Source of the DNA: Olsenella sp. kh2p3
Lineage (GTDB): Bacteria; Actinomycetota; Coriobacteriia; Coriobacteriales; Atopobiaceae
NCBI GenBank assembly: GCA_900119625.1
Contig: FPKD01000001.1
Location: 682,001 to 746,000, forward strand
Reading direction: 5' to 3'
Length of the DNA: 64,000 bases
Position numbers and translations under genes: made by a program. Shown here one piece after another: positions 26,467 through 36,980 of this stretch. Position 1 is the stretch's first letter; each line of letters starts with the position of its first letter. The notes under the pieces were generated by a model. That model was not told the origin of the DNA. It searched no databases and saw only the letters and a list, made by a program, of their open reading frames with translations.

Positions 26467-27069
26467 CTACAGCTTAACCGGCGTTATCACGACGTACCTG
26501 TCAGGGTCGTCACCCTCAGAGTGTGTAGTGACCTCGGGATCATCACGCAGTGTAAGGTGAACCAAACGACGGTCGTACGCATTCATAGGAGCAAGCTTGA
26601 CGCTGGAGCCATGGCTCTTGGCACGAGAAGCAGCGTTGAGAGCCATCTGCTCGATCTTCTTCTTGGCCCGGCTGCGGTAGCTCTCAATGTCAACAACAAT
26701 GGGATAGTAGAACTTGAGACGACTGCTCACGAGCGTGGAGATAACCGTTTGCAGAGCCTCCAGCGTGCGACCGTGGCGGCCAATGAGGACGGCAAGGTCT
26801 CCACCGCTCACATCAAGAATGAGCTCACCCTCATCGCCATCGTACTCGTCAATGGAGGAGTGCGTCTCACCAAAGAGATTGAGAATGCCGCGCAGGTACT
26901 CAACGGCAACATCGGCAATGCGGTCGGTCTCGTCATCAGTCAGAGCAACGCCAGCCTCATAGTGCTCACGAATCTGCGCGAACTCATCAACAGAGGAGTC
27001 CTGTACATCGGTATCACCCGAAACAACCACCTCAGACTCGACAACCTCGTCGAGGTTTCCTTCCTCCAT
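26467..27069 (-). CDS. khpB: RNA-binding protein KhpB (Jag)
   Basis: The 200-aa protein has an acidic N-terminus, a type-II KH domain (VLIGRHGRTLEALQTVIS) and a C-terminal R3H domain (LAPMNAYDRRLVHLTLRDDPEV). Jag/KhpB proteins act with KhpA as RNA chaperones affecting cell division and envelope genes. The jag-type N-terminal domain common in Firmicutes seems replaced by an acidic segment. The start is ATG 27069 (AGGAGG upstream). It sits next to yidC as usual. Confidence 0.94.
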   Translation of the reverse strand: MEEGNLDEVVESEVVVSGDTDVQDSSVDEFAQIREHYEAGVALTDDETDRIADVAVEYLRGILNLFGETHSSIDEYDGDEGELILDVSGGDLAVLIGRHGRTLEALQTVISTLVSSRLKFYYPIVVDIESYRSRAKKKIEQMALNAASRAKSHGSSVKLAPMNAYDRRLVHLTLRDDPEVTTHSEGDDPDRYVVITPVKL

Positions 27070-27172
27070 CACAAACCTCCTAGGCAGGTAGGTATAAATT
27101 TCACTAAATATTAGATATCACGTATATTAACAGGCATATCGACGAAATTAGTAAGTATTTGCTGCTCAACCA

Positions 27173-27937
27173 CTAGTTCTTCTTATGTGGACGGGGCTTC
27201 TTCTCCTTGCGTACCACATCGACGGTGACGGAGGACTGGCCCTGCATGCTCTGCTCTGCCTCAGCCTTGGCCTTCTCCATGACCTTGCGCGTCACGAAGT
27301 ACTGCTGCACGATGCCCCACAGCGCAGAAGCGTTGTAGTAGAGGACAACGCCAGCGGGGATGCTCCAACCAAACCACGCCATCATCACGGCCATGACAGC
27401 GCCCATGCCAAGCTGCTGTTTGCGCTGGTCCTCAGAGACCTGACCAGAGTTGATGGCCATCTGAAGGAACGTGAGGACGCCAAAGAGAATTACGAAGAAG
27501 ATGTAGATAGCAGCAGGGCCCCATCCGTCGGAGCTGATCATGCCGCCCGCAGAGCCAGCAAGCGAGGGGATGATGCCGTAGAAGCTTGCATCAGAGGGGA
27601 TGCGATCGCGAGCCACCGTGAACAGTGCAAAGAAGACGGGCATCTGGAGCAGCACTGGCAGACAACCCATAACAGGGTTGAAGTGAATGTCAGAGTAGAG
27701 CTTCTGCATCTCCTGGGCCTGGCGCTCGGGATCGTCGGCATACTTGGCCTGCAGCTCCATGATTTTGGGCTGTGCAGCCTGCATGCGTGCGGAAGACTCA
27801 ACCTGCTTGTTCATCAAAGGCATGATGAGCACGCGGATGATGACGGTGAGGATGATAATTGCGAGGCCCCAGTCCCCGCAGAATCCCTCAATGCCCGCGA
27901 GCACGCCGGCGAGAAAGTCAATAATCCAATCCCACAT
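27173..27937 (-). CDS. yidC: Membrane protein insertase YidC/Oxa1
   Basis: This 254-aa inner-membrane insertase has the conserved groove arginine in TVIIRVLIMPLMNKQ and the motif NPVMGCLPVLLQMPVFFALF. Five hydrophobic segments and a basic tail (KEKKPRPHKKN) that could contact ribosomes are visible. It has no large periplasmic domain or lipobox, as in many actinobacterial forms. GGAGGAACC precedes the ATG. It lies between yidD and khpB. Confidence 0.96.
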   Translation of the reverse strand: MWDWIIDFLAGVLAGIEGFCGDWGLAIIILTVIIRVLIMPLMNKQVESSARMQAAQPKIMELQAKYADDPERQAQEMQKLYSDIHFNPVMGCLPVLLQMPVFFALFTVARDRIPSDASFYGIIPSLAGSAGGMISSDGWGPAAIYIFFVILFGVLTFLQMAINSGQVSEDQRKQQLGMGAVMAVMMAWFGWSIPAGVVLYYNASALWGIVQQYFVTRKVMEKAKAEAEQSMQGQSSVTVDVVRKEKKPRPHKKN

Positions 27938-27964
27938 GGTTCCTCCGTGTGTGTCCCCAGACGA

Positions 27965-28210
27965 TTAGGGAACGGGGTCGTATCCACCGGCGTGGAAGGG
28001 ATGACACCGCAAGATGCGCTTCACGGCAAGCCACCCGCCCTTCGCCAGACCGTACTTGGCTATAGCCTGTCGAGCGTACTCCGAGCAGGTGGGCGTATAG
28101 ATGCAGTGTGGAAGGAACAAGGGTGAGATGCGACGCTGATAGAACCTAATTGCCCTCGTAGCCGCGCGCGAAAGCGCAGACTCCCCCTTGGATTCAGCCA
28201 CACACCACAC
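27965..28210 (-). CDS. yidD: Membrane protein insertion efficiency factor YidD
   Basis: A small amphipathic membrane-associated protein with the family signature [30 protein letters not shown] and a C-terminal [15 protein letters not shown] chose GTG 28210 (81 aa), overlapping the rnpA end by 17 bp, because GAGAGG lies just upstream; GTG 28201 is possible. Confidence 0.92.
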   Translation of the reverse strand: MWCVAESKGESALSRAATRAIRFYQRRISPLFLPHCIYTPTCSEYARQAIAKYGLAKGGWLAVKRILRCHPFHAGGYDPVP

Positions 28211-28523
28211 CGGCCCTCTCGAGCAACCTCTCAAGGGACGTCGCCACGCGCTCGGGAGAGCTGTCATGGGTCTTGTCGGTCGAGAAGAGGATTACGTCGT
28301 AGCCGTCACGCGGTAGCGAACAAGCGCGTGCTGCCTCTCGCAGGACGCGCTTGCACCTATTTCTGTAGACGGCGTTTCCAAGCCTTTTTGGCGCAACGAA
28401 GGCGACCTTCGGCAGGTCGCCTTCGCTCGTTGGCACCACTCGAATGCGCAGTAATGCGTCGTTGTAGCGCTTCCCGCGCGAGAAGACCCTCTCAAATTCG
28501 GCACGCGATTTGATGGTCTCCAT
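28194..28523 (-). CDS. rnpA: Ribonuclease P protein component
   Basis: The 109-aa basic protein cofactor of RNase P needed for tRNA 5' maturation. The RNP signature [19 protein letters not shown] and N-terminal FSRGKRY are visible. It lies 9 bp after rpmH and overlaps yidD, forming the classic rpmH-rnpA-yidD-yidC-khpB operon. Confidence 0.96.
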   Translation of the reverse strand: METIKSRAEFERVFSRGKRYNDALLRIRVVPTSEGDLPKVAFVAPKRLGNAVYRNRCKRVLREAARACSLPRDGYDVILFSTDKTHDSSPERVATSLERLLERAGVVCG

Positions 28524-28532
28524 GATGCTGTG

Positions 28533-28667
28533 TTAGACGGTGAGCTGCTTGCGGCCCTTGGCACGACGACGTGCGAGAACCTTGCGACCGCCCTTAGTGG
28601 CCATACGGGCGCGGAAGCCGTGGGTCTTGGCGCGCTTACGCTTGTTGGGCTGATACGTACGCTTCAT
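28533..28667 (-). CDS. rpmH: 50S ribosomal protein L34
   Basis: The 44-aa product [20 protein letters not shown]... ending KGRKQLTV matches L34 over its full length. GGGAGGA precedes the ATG. It is the first gene of the leftward operon at the origin. Confidence 0.98.
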   Translation of the reverse strand: MKRTYQPNKRKRAKTHGFRARMATKGGRKVLARRRAKGRKQLTV

Positions 28668-28716
28668 GATGTATTCCTCCCATACGGGTCTAATGTCTTG
28701 AGCACTAAGCCCAAAG

Positions 28717-28746
28717 ATTGTAAGGGTCTCTCCGTCAAGATGTCAA
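28717..28746 (-). promoter_or_regulatory. Promoter of the rpmH operon
   Basis: Minus strand: -35 TTGACA (28741-28746), 18-bp spacer, -10 TACAAT (28717-28722), ~50 bp upstream of rpmH. A near-consensus vegetative promoter. Confidence 0.8.
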
Positions 28747-28872
28747 TTTAATGCAGAATAACTGCACGGATTCTCAGTGGGTTGTCTCATGGTAAGGCTT
28801 GGCGCCAGCCACTCCCCAGTAGAAAAGCTTTGCAAGAAATCTTCCATGAGACGAAAAGACCATACCAACCTA

Positions 28873-28900
28873 CTGACAACTTTCTTCCTGATGCTATGAT
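28873..28900 (+). promoter_or_regulatory. Candidate promoter toward the GHKL gene
   Basis: CTGACA (28873-28878), 16-bp spacer, TATGAT (28895-28900). Three DnaA-box-like motifs lie just downstream of it. Confidence 0.5.
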
Positions 28901-29060
28901 TTTCCAGCCGGTATTTTACGTTGAGTCCCAGTTATCAACCATGTTTCATCCTTTGTTGAAAACTTTCGTTCACATAGAAATCCGAGTGAAAGTTTTCATC
29001 CAAGGTTCAAACGAGGTTGAAAAGTCAGAGCTGGTGAAAAGAATCAAGAGGTAAAGCGGG

Positions 29061-30155
29061 ATGGACCACGCGTTCTATCCGTTCGTCGACAACACGCCCC
29101 AAGATGCGGGCAAGGGAGACGAGAAGTCCCCAGAGAACTCCCTGGGTGGCGAAGGCGCCCCCCAGGGCGAGCTTGGAGCCGTGCGCTATCCCGCGCGCAT
29201 AGCCATCTATGACGACGCAGCGGCAGCACCACGCGTGGTGGTTATCGAGCCCACGGACATCCGAAGCTACCTCGAGGAGATCACCGCAACCGTCAACCGC
29301 TTGGCACACGAGCAGGGAAGCCAAATCCCCTTCACCGTGATTCGCGAAATTGTTGAGAACTTCATCCACGCCTACTTCATCGCACCCACTATTACAATCC
29401 TCGATGGCGGCAACACACTGCGCTTCTCTGACCAAGGACCTGGTATACAGGAGAAGGACCTGGCCATGGAGTACGGCACGACCTCCGCAACCGAGGAGAT
29501 GAAGCACTATATCCGCGGCGTGGGGTCTGGTCTTCCGTACGTGCAGCAGTACATGACCGACAAGGGCGGTAGCCTCACCATAGAGGACAACATCTCCGGG
29601 GGGACGGTCGTCACAATCTCTACCAGGCCAAAGGAGGACGCCGAGAGGTGCGCGGCACCAGGCAAGCCTGCGGGAGCAATGCCACAGATGCCACAGCCCT
29701 ATGGGCAGAGTCCATATCCCACCCAGCAGATGCCAGGAGTCTACACACAGACCTACATGCCAGGTTATCAACAGTACTACCAGCCAGCGCAACCGCAGGT
29801 CCAGCAGGGCTTCTACTCGCAGCAGGGCTATCCACAGCCAAGCTACCAGCAGCAGGCGCCCATGCCCGCACCCGCACCAGCTGCAACGCCAGCACCCTTA
29901 GCTGCGCCCGCGCCAGAGCAGCAGCCTCCCGCGTGGACGGCGGAGCTTGGCCGCATCAATCTCTCGGACCGCTCGCAGACCATTCTCGAGTACCTCTCGG
30001 CACACGAGATGGTTGGCCCCACGGAGCTCGTGCGGACTTACGGCAGGTCTGCACCCACGTGGTCACGAGAGCTTGCCAACATGGTGCAGATGGGAATCCT
30101 CAAGAAGGTCGGCCAGAAGTACTACCTCACACAACTGGGACAGAATTTCGTGTAA
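29061..30155 (+). CDS. GHKL ATPase / winged-helix protein next to dnaA
   Basis: The 364-aa protein has an N-terminal Bergerat-fold ATPase domain (~70-195): N-box EIVENFIHAYF, G1 FSDQGPGI, G2 GVGSGLPYV and GGTVVTIS, closest in style to SpoIIAB/histidine-kinase ATPases. A ~100-residue Gln/Tyr/Pro/Ala-rich linker follows (YQQYYQPAQPQ). The C-terminal ~65 residues form a winged-helix-like domain (TILEYLSAHEMVGPTELVRTYG...GILKKVGQKYYLTQLG). No receiver, HisKA or membrane segment is visible, so it is not an ordinary sensor kinase. Between the origin and dnaA, it may sense ATP or regulate initiation; this is inference. Confidence 0.85.
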   Translation: MDHAFYPFVDNTPQDAGKGDEKSPENSLGGEGAPQGELGAVRYPARIAIYDDAAAAPRVVVIEPTDIRSYLEEITATVNRLAHEQGSQIPFTVIREIVENFIHAYFIAPTITILDGGNTLRFSDQGPGIQEKDLAMEYGTTSATEEMKHYIRGVGSGLPYVQQYMTDKGGSLTIEDNISGGTVVTISTRPKEDAERCAAPGKPAGAMPQMPQPYGQSPYPTQQMPGVYTQTYMPGYQQYYQPAQPQVQQGFYSQQGYPQPSYQQQAPMPAPAPAATPAPLAAPAPEQQPPAWTAELGRINLSDRSQTILEYLSAHEMVGPTELVRTYGRSAPTWSRELANMVQMGILKKVGQKYYLTQLGQNFV

Positions 30156-30189
30156 GTCGTTCGACCTTGTCGCCAGCCCATACGCATGG

Positions 30190-30198
30190 TTTTCAACA
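30190..30198 (+). promoter_or_regulatory. DnaA-box-like site upstream of dnaA
   Basis: TTTTCAACA, one base different from the E. coli-type box TTTTCCACA. An identical site lies 51 bp downstream. Confidence 0.55.
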
Positions 30199-30231
30199 TT
30201 TCTCGTAGTTCTCGACGCCCGCAAGGTTCAT

Positions 30232-30262
30232 TAGACAGAGTTTTCAACATTTTCCTTATAAT
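30232..30262 (+). promoter_or_regulatory. dnaA promoter with embedded DnaA-box-like site
   Basis: -10 TATAAT (30257-30262), with a possible -35 TAGACA (30232-30237) at a long 19-bp spacing. The 9-mer TTTTCAACA (30241-30249) lies between them, so bound DnaA would block the promoter, a plausible autorepression arrangement. Confidence 0.55.
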
Positions 30263-30326
30263 GAGCTCTTGCACGAGACAGGGGGGCGCAACATGCGCCC
30301 GCAGACGCCGAGAGGGACACGCAGGC

Positions 30327-31889
30327 ATGGGACCAGAGATTGACTCAGATACCGAGGCATTGTGGCAGGACATGTTTGACCTGGTAAGCAAGCGTCACCT
30401 GCCTGGCTCGGTCATGGCAATGCTGCGCAGCTGCGTACCTGTGTCGCTTGACCCCGGCGTACTCCACGTAGAGACGCACAGCCGCACGGTTAAGAACCGC
30501 CTCTCGAAGAACCTCGACGTTATCAACGAGTGCCTCACCGAGGCAGCCTTTGAGCCAACCACGCTCGACCTCTCCTTTGTGCAGGACCCCGACGCGGCGC
30601 CGCTCACAACAAGCTCGGCAGTGACACCCGAGGAGGCTCGCAGGTGGATGGCACCGTCCTCGCAGGCAGCGACTCCCATACCAACACCGGCGCCCGCGCC
30701 GCAACCACGGGCCCCCGAGGACGCGTGGCTCGACGACAACGCTGAAAAAGAGGCTGCCGGCCACGAGCGGCGAGCAGCAAACCCACTGGTAGACGACATC
30801 TCGGAGATGGATTCCAAGCTCACCTTCGACCGCTTTGTTGTAGGCGACGAGAACACCTTCGCCTACCAGGCCGCGCTCCAGGTGGCAAACGGCGAGAACC
30901 GCACCTACAACCCCCTCTTCATCTACGGCAAGAGCGGCCTGGGAAAGACGCACCTCCTGCGCGCCATCCAGAACTACATCTCGGCGAACGACCCCACGCG
31001 CGTCTGCGTGTACAAGGACGGCTCATCCTTCATCACCGACTACACCACGGCCATGTCGCACCGCGAGAGGTCTGCGCCAGACATTCTGCGCGACAACTAC
31101 TACGACATCGACGTCCTTATCATCGACGACATCCAAAAGCTCGCCGGCAAGGCGGGTACCATCGACTTCTTCTTCGATGCCTTCAACCACCTCACCAGCG
31201 CCGGCAAGCAGATCGTGCTGGCAGCGGACCGCTCGCCCTCGCAACTGGGCGCCGAGGCTGCCTTTGACGAGCGTGTGACGAGCCGCCTGGACTCGGGCTT
31301 CTCGACCTCAATCCAGGTACCAAACTACGAGCTCAAGCTGCGCCTCATCACCACCTTCTGTGAGCGCATGCACGAGGACGCCGTCGAGGGCCACGTGGGG
31401 CTTGCCATCACGGGCACCATCTCGAAGGAGAACATAAGCTACATGGCCGAGCGCGCGGGCACCAACATCCGCGTTATCGAGGGCTTCTGCCAGCGCTGCC
31501 TCATCGCCGAGACCCACCGCGAGCAGCGCGGCGAGGAGCTTTCGCGCGAGGACATCAACAGGCTTGCCAAGGAGTCGTGGCCAAACGGGGAGAAGCAGTA
31601 CAAGATTGAGGAGATCCAGCGCGCGGTGGAGCAGTATTTTGACATCTCGCACACGGACCTCGTGGGCGAGAAGCGCAACAAGGACATCATGAACGCCCGC
31701 CACATCGCCGTGTGGCTCTCCAAGGAACTCTGCGACGCCACCTACGCCGAGATTGGCGAGCACTTTGGCGGCAGGAGCCACGCCACGATGCTCAACAGCA
31801 TCCGGGTGGTGGACAAGAAGCGCAAGGAGGACAAAATCTACCACGACCGCCTGGTACAGATCCGCGACAACATCACCGAGAACACGTAA
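30327..31889 (+). CDS. dnaA: Chromosomal replication initiator DnaA
   Basis: This 520-aa AAA+ initiator has domain I (~1-80), a Pro/Ala-rich domain II (~95-150), and domain III with Walker A GKSGLGKT (201-208) and Walker B LIIDDIQ (D267-D268). Domain IV carries the HTH (ARHIAVWLSKELCDATYAEIGEHFGGRSHATML). The signature normally reads GGRDHTT, but here residue 484 is Ser and 486 is Ala, at positions that contact box bases in E. coli DnaA. I chose ATG 30327 (GAGAGG upstream); the frame is open to 30186 but that part overlaps the promoter. It is followed by dnaN. Confidence 0.95.
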   Translation: MGPEIDSDTEALWQDMFDLVSKRHLPGSVMAMLRSCVPVSLDPGVLHVETHSRTVKNRLSKNLDVINECLTEAAFEPTTLDLSFVQDPDAAPLTTSSAVTPEEARRWMAPSSQAATPIPTPAPAPQPRAPEDAWLDDNAEKEAAGHERRAANPLVDDISEMDSKLTFDRFVVGDENTFAYQAALQVANGENRTYNPLFIYGKSGLGKTHLLRAIQNYISANDPTRVCVYKDGSSFITDYTTAMSHRERSAPDILRDNYYDIDVLIIDDIQKLAGKAGTIDFFFDAFNHLTSAGKQIVLAADRSPSQLGAEAAFDERVTSRLDSGFSTSIQVPNYELKLRLITTFCERMHEDAVEGHVGLAITGTISKENISYMAERAGTNIRVIEGFCQRCLIAETHREQRGEELSREDINRLAKESWPNGEKQYKIEEIQRAVEQYFDISHTDLVGEKRNKDIMNARHIAVWLSKELCDATYAEIGEHFGGRSHATMLNSIRVVDKKRKEDKIYHDRLVQIRDNITENT

Positions 31890-32123
31890 GTCAAAAAGAT
31901 GGGAGAAAGGCGTACGAAAACCCTCGAAAAGTGGGGGCACAATGTTGAGAGAGTTATCGACACGCCTTCGACCGTCGAGAAGCGTAGGCTCAAAGAAGAC
32001 GAACCAAAAGATTTGTTATGGCATCTACCAGCGAGTTTGCGAGTTCTCAACTTTTAGACAGGCCTTATTACTACTATTGCTTTTATATATAGATAAAGAA
32101 CTAATAGATAAGAGAGGGCAGCC
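31890..32123. other. Candidate oriC region, right part (dnaA-dnaN gap) with AT-rich unwinding stretch
   Basis: Weak box-like motifs occur at 31943-31951 (minus, CTCTCAACA), 31954-31962 (TTATCGACA) and 32044-32052 (TTCTCAACT). A strongly AT-rich run at ~32065-32112 could be the DNA unwinding element. In many actinobacteria oriC lies in this gap. Confidence 0.55.
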
Positions 32124-33221
32124 ATGAGGTTCACCGTAAGCCAGTCTTCACTTCTCAAGGCACTGTCAGTCGTTGCCAAGGGTATGGGGACAAACTCGAC
32201 CCTTCCCTTGCTCTCGGGCATCTACATCAAGGCCGAGGAGGGAACCCTCGAGTTCCAAACCAACAACCTCACCATCACGATTCGTCACCGCATCCCCGCA
32301 AACGTTGAGGAATCAGGTGAGACGGTCGTCTCGGGCAAGATGCTCACGAGCATCGTAAAGACGCTGGATGACGCAGCGGTGACCTTTGACGGCGGCGAGC
32401 GGACTATCTCTATCTCCTGCGAGAAGTCCTCGTTCCGTCTGAACACCCTGAACCCCGCCGATTGGCCGGCCTTCCCCGAGTACTCCCTCGAGGACGCCAC
32501 GGAGCTGCCGAGCGAGCTGCTCTCAAGCATGGTCGACAAGGTCTACAAGGTGACCTCCAAGGAGACCACGCGTCCCATCCTGCAGGGCATCTTGCTCACG
32601 GCAGCCAACAACACCATCCGCCTTGTTGCAACTGACTCCTACCGACTGGCCGTCTGCGACGCCTCCGCCGAGACCGGTGAGGGCGAGTTCCGTACCATCG
32701 TGCCCGGCTCAGTCTTTCACGACGTGCTCTCGATGCCCAATCTCGAGGAGCGCATCTCTATTGGCACCACCGACAGCCAGGTGGTGTTCACCTTTGGCAA
32801 CACGACCTTCATCTCGAGCAAGATTGAGGGCAACTTCCCCGACTACCGCCAGCTCCTGCCGTCGAGTTGCAATACCTCGGTGCACATTGACGTCGAGGCC
32901 TTCTCTGCGGCGCTCAAGCGCGTCTCGGTTGTGGCCATCTCCAACGCCTCCGTGCGCTTTGACATCGACGCTGACGGCAAGGTCATGCGCCTCTCGGCAT
33001 CCTCGCCCGACCAGGGCGAGTCCACCGAGCTTCTGCCCGTGGAGGTCGAGGGGCAGAGTCTCTCCATTGCGCTCAACTACCACTACGTCTTTGACTGCGT
33101 GAATGCCATTTCGGACAAGAAGGAGCTGGTCCTGGAGCTGCAGAGCAACATGCAGCCCGGCATCTTCAAGACCAACGGCAAGGTTAACTACCTCTACATG
33201 CTAATGCCCGTCCGGATGTAG
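32124..33221 (+). CDS. dnaN: DNA polymerase III beta subunit (sliding clamp)
   Basis: The 365-aa three-domain ring clamp tethers polymerases to DNA. It begins MRFTVSQSSLLKALSVVAKG and ends INYLYMLMPVRM-like (KVNYLYMLMPVRM), the conserved C-terminal cleft. AGAGAGGGC precedes the ATG. Its stop is 1 bp before the recF GTG. Confidence 0.97.
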   Translation: MRFTVSQSSLLKALSVVAKGMGTNSTLPLLSGIYIKAEEGTLEFQTNNLTITIRHRIPANVEESGETVVSGKMLTSIVKTLDDAAVTFDGGERTISISCEKSSFRLNTLNPADWPAFPEYSLEDATELPSELLSSMVDKVYKVTSKETTRPILQGILLTAANNTIRLVATDSYRLAVCDASAETGEGEFRTIVPGSVFHDVLSMPNLEERISIGTTDSQVVFTFGNTTFISSKIEGNFPDYRQLLPSSCNTSVHIDVEAFSAALKRVSVVAISNASVRFDIDADGKVMRLSASSPDQGESTELLPVEVEGQSLSIALNYHYVFDCVNAISDKKELVLELQSNMQPGIFKTNGKVNYLYMLMPVRM

Positions 33222-33222
33222 C

Positions 33223-34311
33223 GTGGGCCTTCTCGTAGAGAGCCTGGGGCTCGAGCAGTTCAGGAACTTCCGCGAGCGCGAGGTGTCCTTCTCTCCCACG
33301 ACCACGATTCTTGTGGGGAGAAATGCCGTAGGCAAAACCAACACCGTCGAGGCGCTACAGATGCTTACGGCGGGGGCGTCTTTTAGACACCCCACGCCGT
33401 CGCAGCTCATCCTTGCCGGCTGTGAGCGCGCCCGCATACGCGCGCGACTTGCGGGAGACGGTCGCGTGGTGGACGTTGCCTGTGACATCACCCCGCAGCG
33501 CAGGCAGTTCTCGCGCAATGGCAAGCACTGCCAGGCGGCAGACATGCCTTCCTCGCTCATGAGCGTGCTCTTCTGCCCAGATGACCTCTCGCTTGTGAAG
33601 CGTGGGGCGTCCTTCCGCCGTGCGGAGCTGGACGGCTTTGGCTGCCAGGCAGCCGTGGGCTACTCAAAGCTCCTTGCCGCCTACACTCGTGCCATTGAGC
33701 AGAGAAATCGCCTGCTCAAGGACGAGAGGCCAGACCTTTCGCTACTGAGTGCCTGGGACTCGTCCGTAGCGCTGGGCGGTGCGACCCTGCTGCAGGCCCG
33801 CGTGCGCCTCTTTGGGCGCCTGCGCGAGAAGATCCTGGACGTCTATGGCAGCATCGCTGGCGGCGAGGAGCTTACGTGCACGTATGAGAGCACCGTCTGC
33901 GACGACCCCCTCTCGCTTTCGCGCGAGGAGCTTGCCGAGCGCTTCCTTGCGCGCCTTGAGGAGGTGCGCGCCGATGATCTCCGTCGCCAGCAAACCACGG
34001 TGGGACCCCACCGCGATGACGCGGTCTTTGCCATCGACGGCAGAGACGCCCGCAGTTTTGGCTCGCAAGGACAGCAGCGCTCCATCGTGCTGGCGCTTAA
34101 GATGGCCGAGGTACTCGTCTCGGAGGACGTTACCGGCTCGCGACCGCTGCTGCTCTTGGACGACGTGATGTCTGAGCTGGACGAGACGCGCCGACAGTCC
34201 GTGATCGAGTTTGCCCAGAGCGGCATCCAGACGGTGGTCACAACCACCAACCTTGGGTACTTCTCGGACGAGCTGCTCTCTCGCTCGAAGGTGGTGGAGT
34301 TTGGTGAGTGA
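33223..34311 (+). CDS. recF: DNA replication and repair protein RecF
   Basis: The 362-aa SMC-like ATPase loads RecA at gaps. It starts with GTG (MGLLVESLGLEQFRNF). Walker A is GRNAVGKTN; the signature FGSQGQQRSIVLALKMAE and Walker B PLLLLDDVMSELD are clear. It is tightly packed between dnaN (1-bp gap) and dciA (8-bp overlap). Confidence 0.97.
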   Translation: MGLLVESLGLEQFRNFREREVSFSPTTTILVGRNAVGKTNTVEALQMLTAGASFRHPTPSQLILAGCERARIRARLAGDGRVVDVACDITPQRRQFSRNGKHCQAADMPSSLMSVLFCPDDLSLVKRGASFRRAELDGFGCQAAVGYSKLLAAYTRAIEQRNRLLKDERPDLSLLSAWDSSVALGGATLLQARVRLFGRLREKILDVYGSIAGGEELTCTYESTVCDDPLSLSREELAERFLARLEEVRADDLRRQQTTVGPHRDDAVFAIDGRDARSFGSQGQQRSIVLALKMAEVLVSEDVTGSRPLLLLDDVMSELDETRRQSVIEFAQSGIQTVVTTTNLGYFSDELLSRSKVVEFGE

Positions 34312-34840
34312 GGACTACGAAGGCATATCGTCACTGCTCAAGGGCATGTTCTCGAGTCCCGAGGCACGACGTTCCATGAGTGCCAATCAGCGCGCCGCCT
34401 ACGTGTGGCACAACGTGAACGGAGATGTGGAACGTGCCCACACCACGGGCGTCTTCCTCAAAGAACCGCACGTGAAGGGGGCTGCCCCCATACTGGGCGT
34501 CTACGTGGACTCGCGCATGCGCGCCGTGGACTTCAGGGCAAACCGCGAGGTCTACAGGGCGCGCCTTTCCATGGGTGGCCTTGAGGTCTCCGAGATCGAG
34601 TTCATCGTCTCCCAGTACGGGCACGGTGCTGCGCCGCGCAAGGAACGTGCAAGTGTTGCCGCTGCGGGCGAGCCGCCCAAGGCACCGCTGCCGGAACTTA
34701 CCGGAAGCGAGCAGGACACTGTCAAAAAGCTTGCGGAATCCGTACCGGAATCTCTCAGAGGGAGCGTCTACAAGGCCATGAGCCTGTCCTTCAGGCGCGA
34801 AAAGAGCAGAGACACGAACGACGGAACTTCTCGGCCCTAA
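34304..34840 (+). CDS. dciA: DUF721 protein, probable helicase loader DciA
   Basis: A 178-aa product with a DUF721/DciA-like region (~20-95: YVWHNVNGDVERAHTTGVFLKEPHV...GVYVDSRMRAVDFRANREVYRARL) and a charged C-terminal tail. DciA is the DnaB-interacting factor in bacteria lacking DnaC/DnaI; the recF-dciA-gyrB position is typical of actinobacteria. The start is GTG 34304 with GGTGGAG upstream, overlapping recF. Confidence 0.8.
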   Translation: MSEDYEGISSLLKGMFSSPEARRSMSANQRAAYVWHNVNGDVERAHTTGVFLKEPHVKGAAPILGVYVDSRMRAVDFRANREVYRARLSMGGLEVSEIEFIVSQYGHGAAPRKERASVAAAGEPPKAPLPELTGSEQDTVKKLAESVPESLRGSVYKAMSLSFRREKSRDTNDGTSRP

Positions 34841-34935
34841 CACGCCTCTCAGTGGCGCTGATGCGCAGGTATTCTGTTTTAGACCCCCCAAATTCTAATG
34901 TGCCGAGAAGAAAAGTGCCCATGGAGTATATTTGA

Positions 34936-36936
<2,001 letters not shown>

Positions 36937-36980
36937 GGCCTTCACCAGGCGCTACAAGCGAGAGATGAGAAAGGCAACTC

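Larger units (their letters stand above)
28668..29060. other. Candidate oriC region, left part (rpmH to GHKL gene)
   Basis: Transcription diverges here, with minus genes to the left and plus genes to the right for more than 10 kb on the right. The ~390 bp are relatively AT-rich and contain DnaA-box-like 9-mers: TTATCAACC (28932-28940), TTTTCAACA (minus, 28954-28962) and TTTTCAACC (minus, 29015-29023). A 90-codon frame exists but looks non-coding. The second candidate is the dnaA-dnaN gap. Confidence 0.6.

Noticed and set aside
28782..29054. 90-codon plus frame in the rpmH-GHKL gap
   Set aside because: No ribosome binding site or homology, and it overlaps the candidate promoter and DnaA-box-like sites. 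The region is better explained as origin or regulatory DNA.
29765..29773. TTATCAACA inside the GHKL gene
   Set aside because: It fits the broader box pattern but is explained by Tyr-Gln-Gln codons in the Q-rich linker; not counted as a site.
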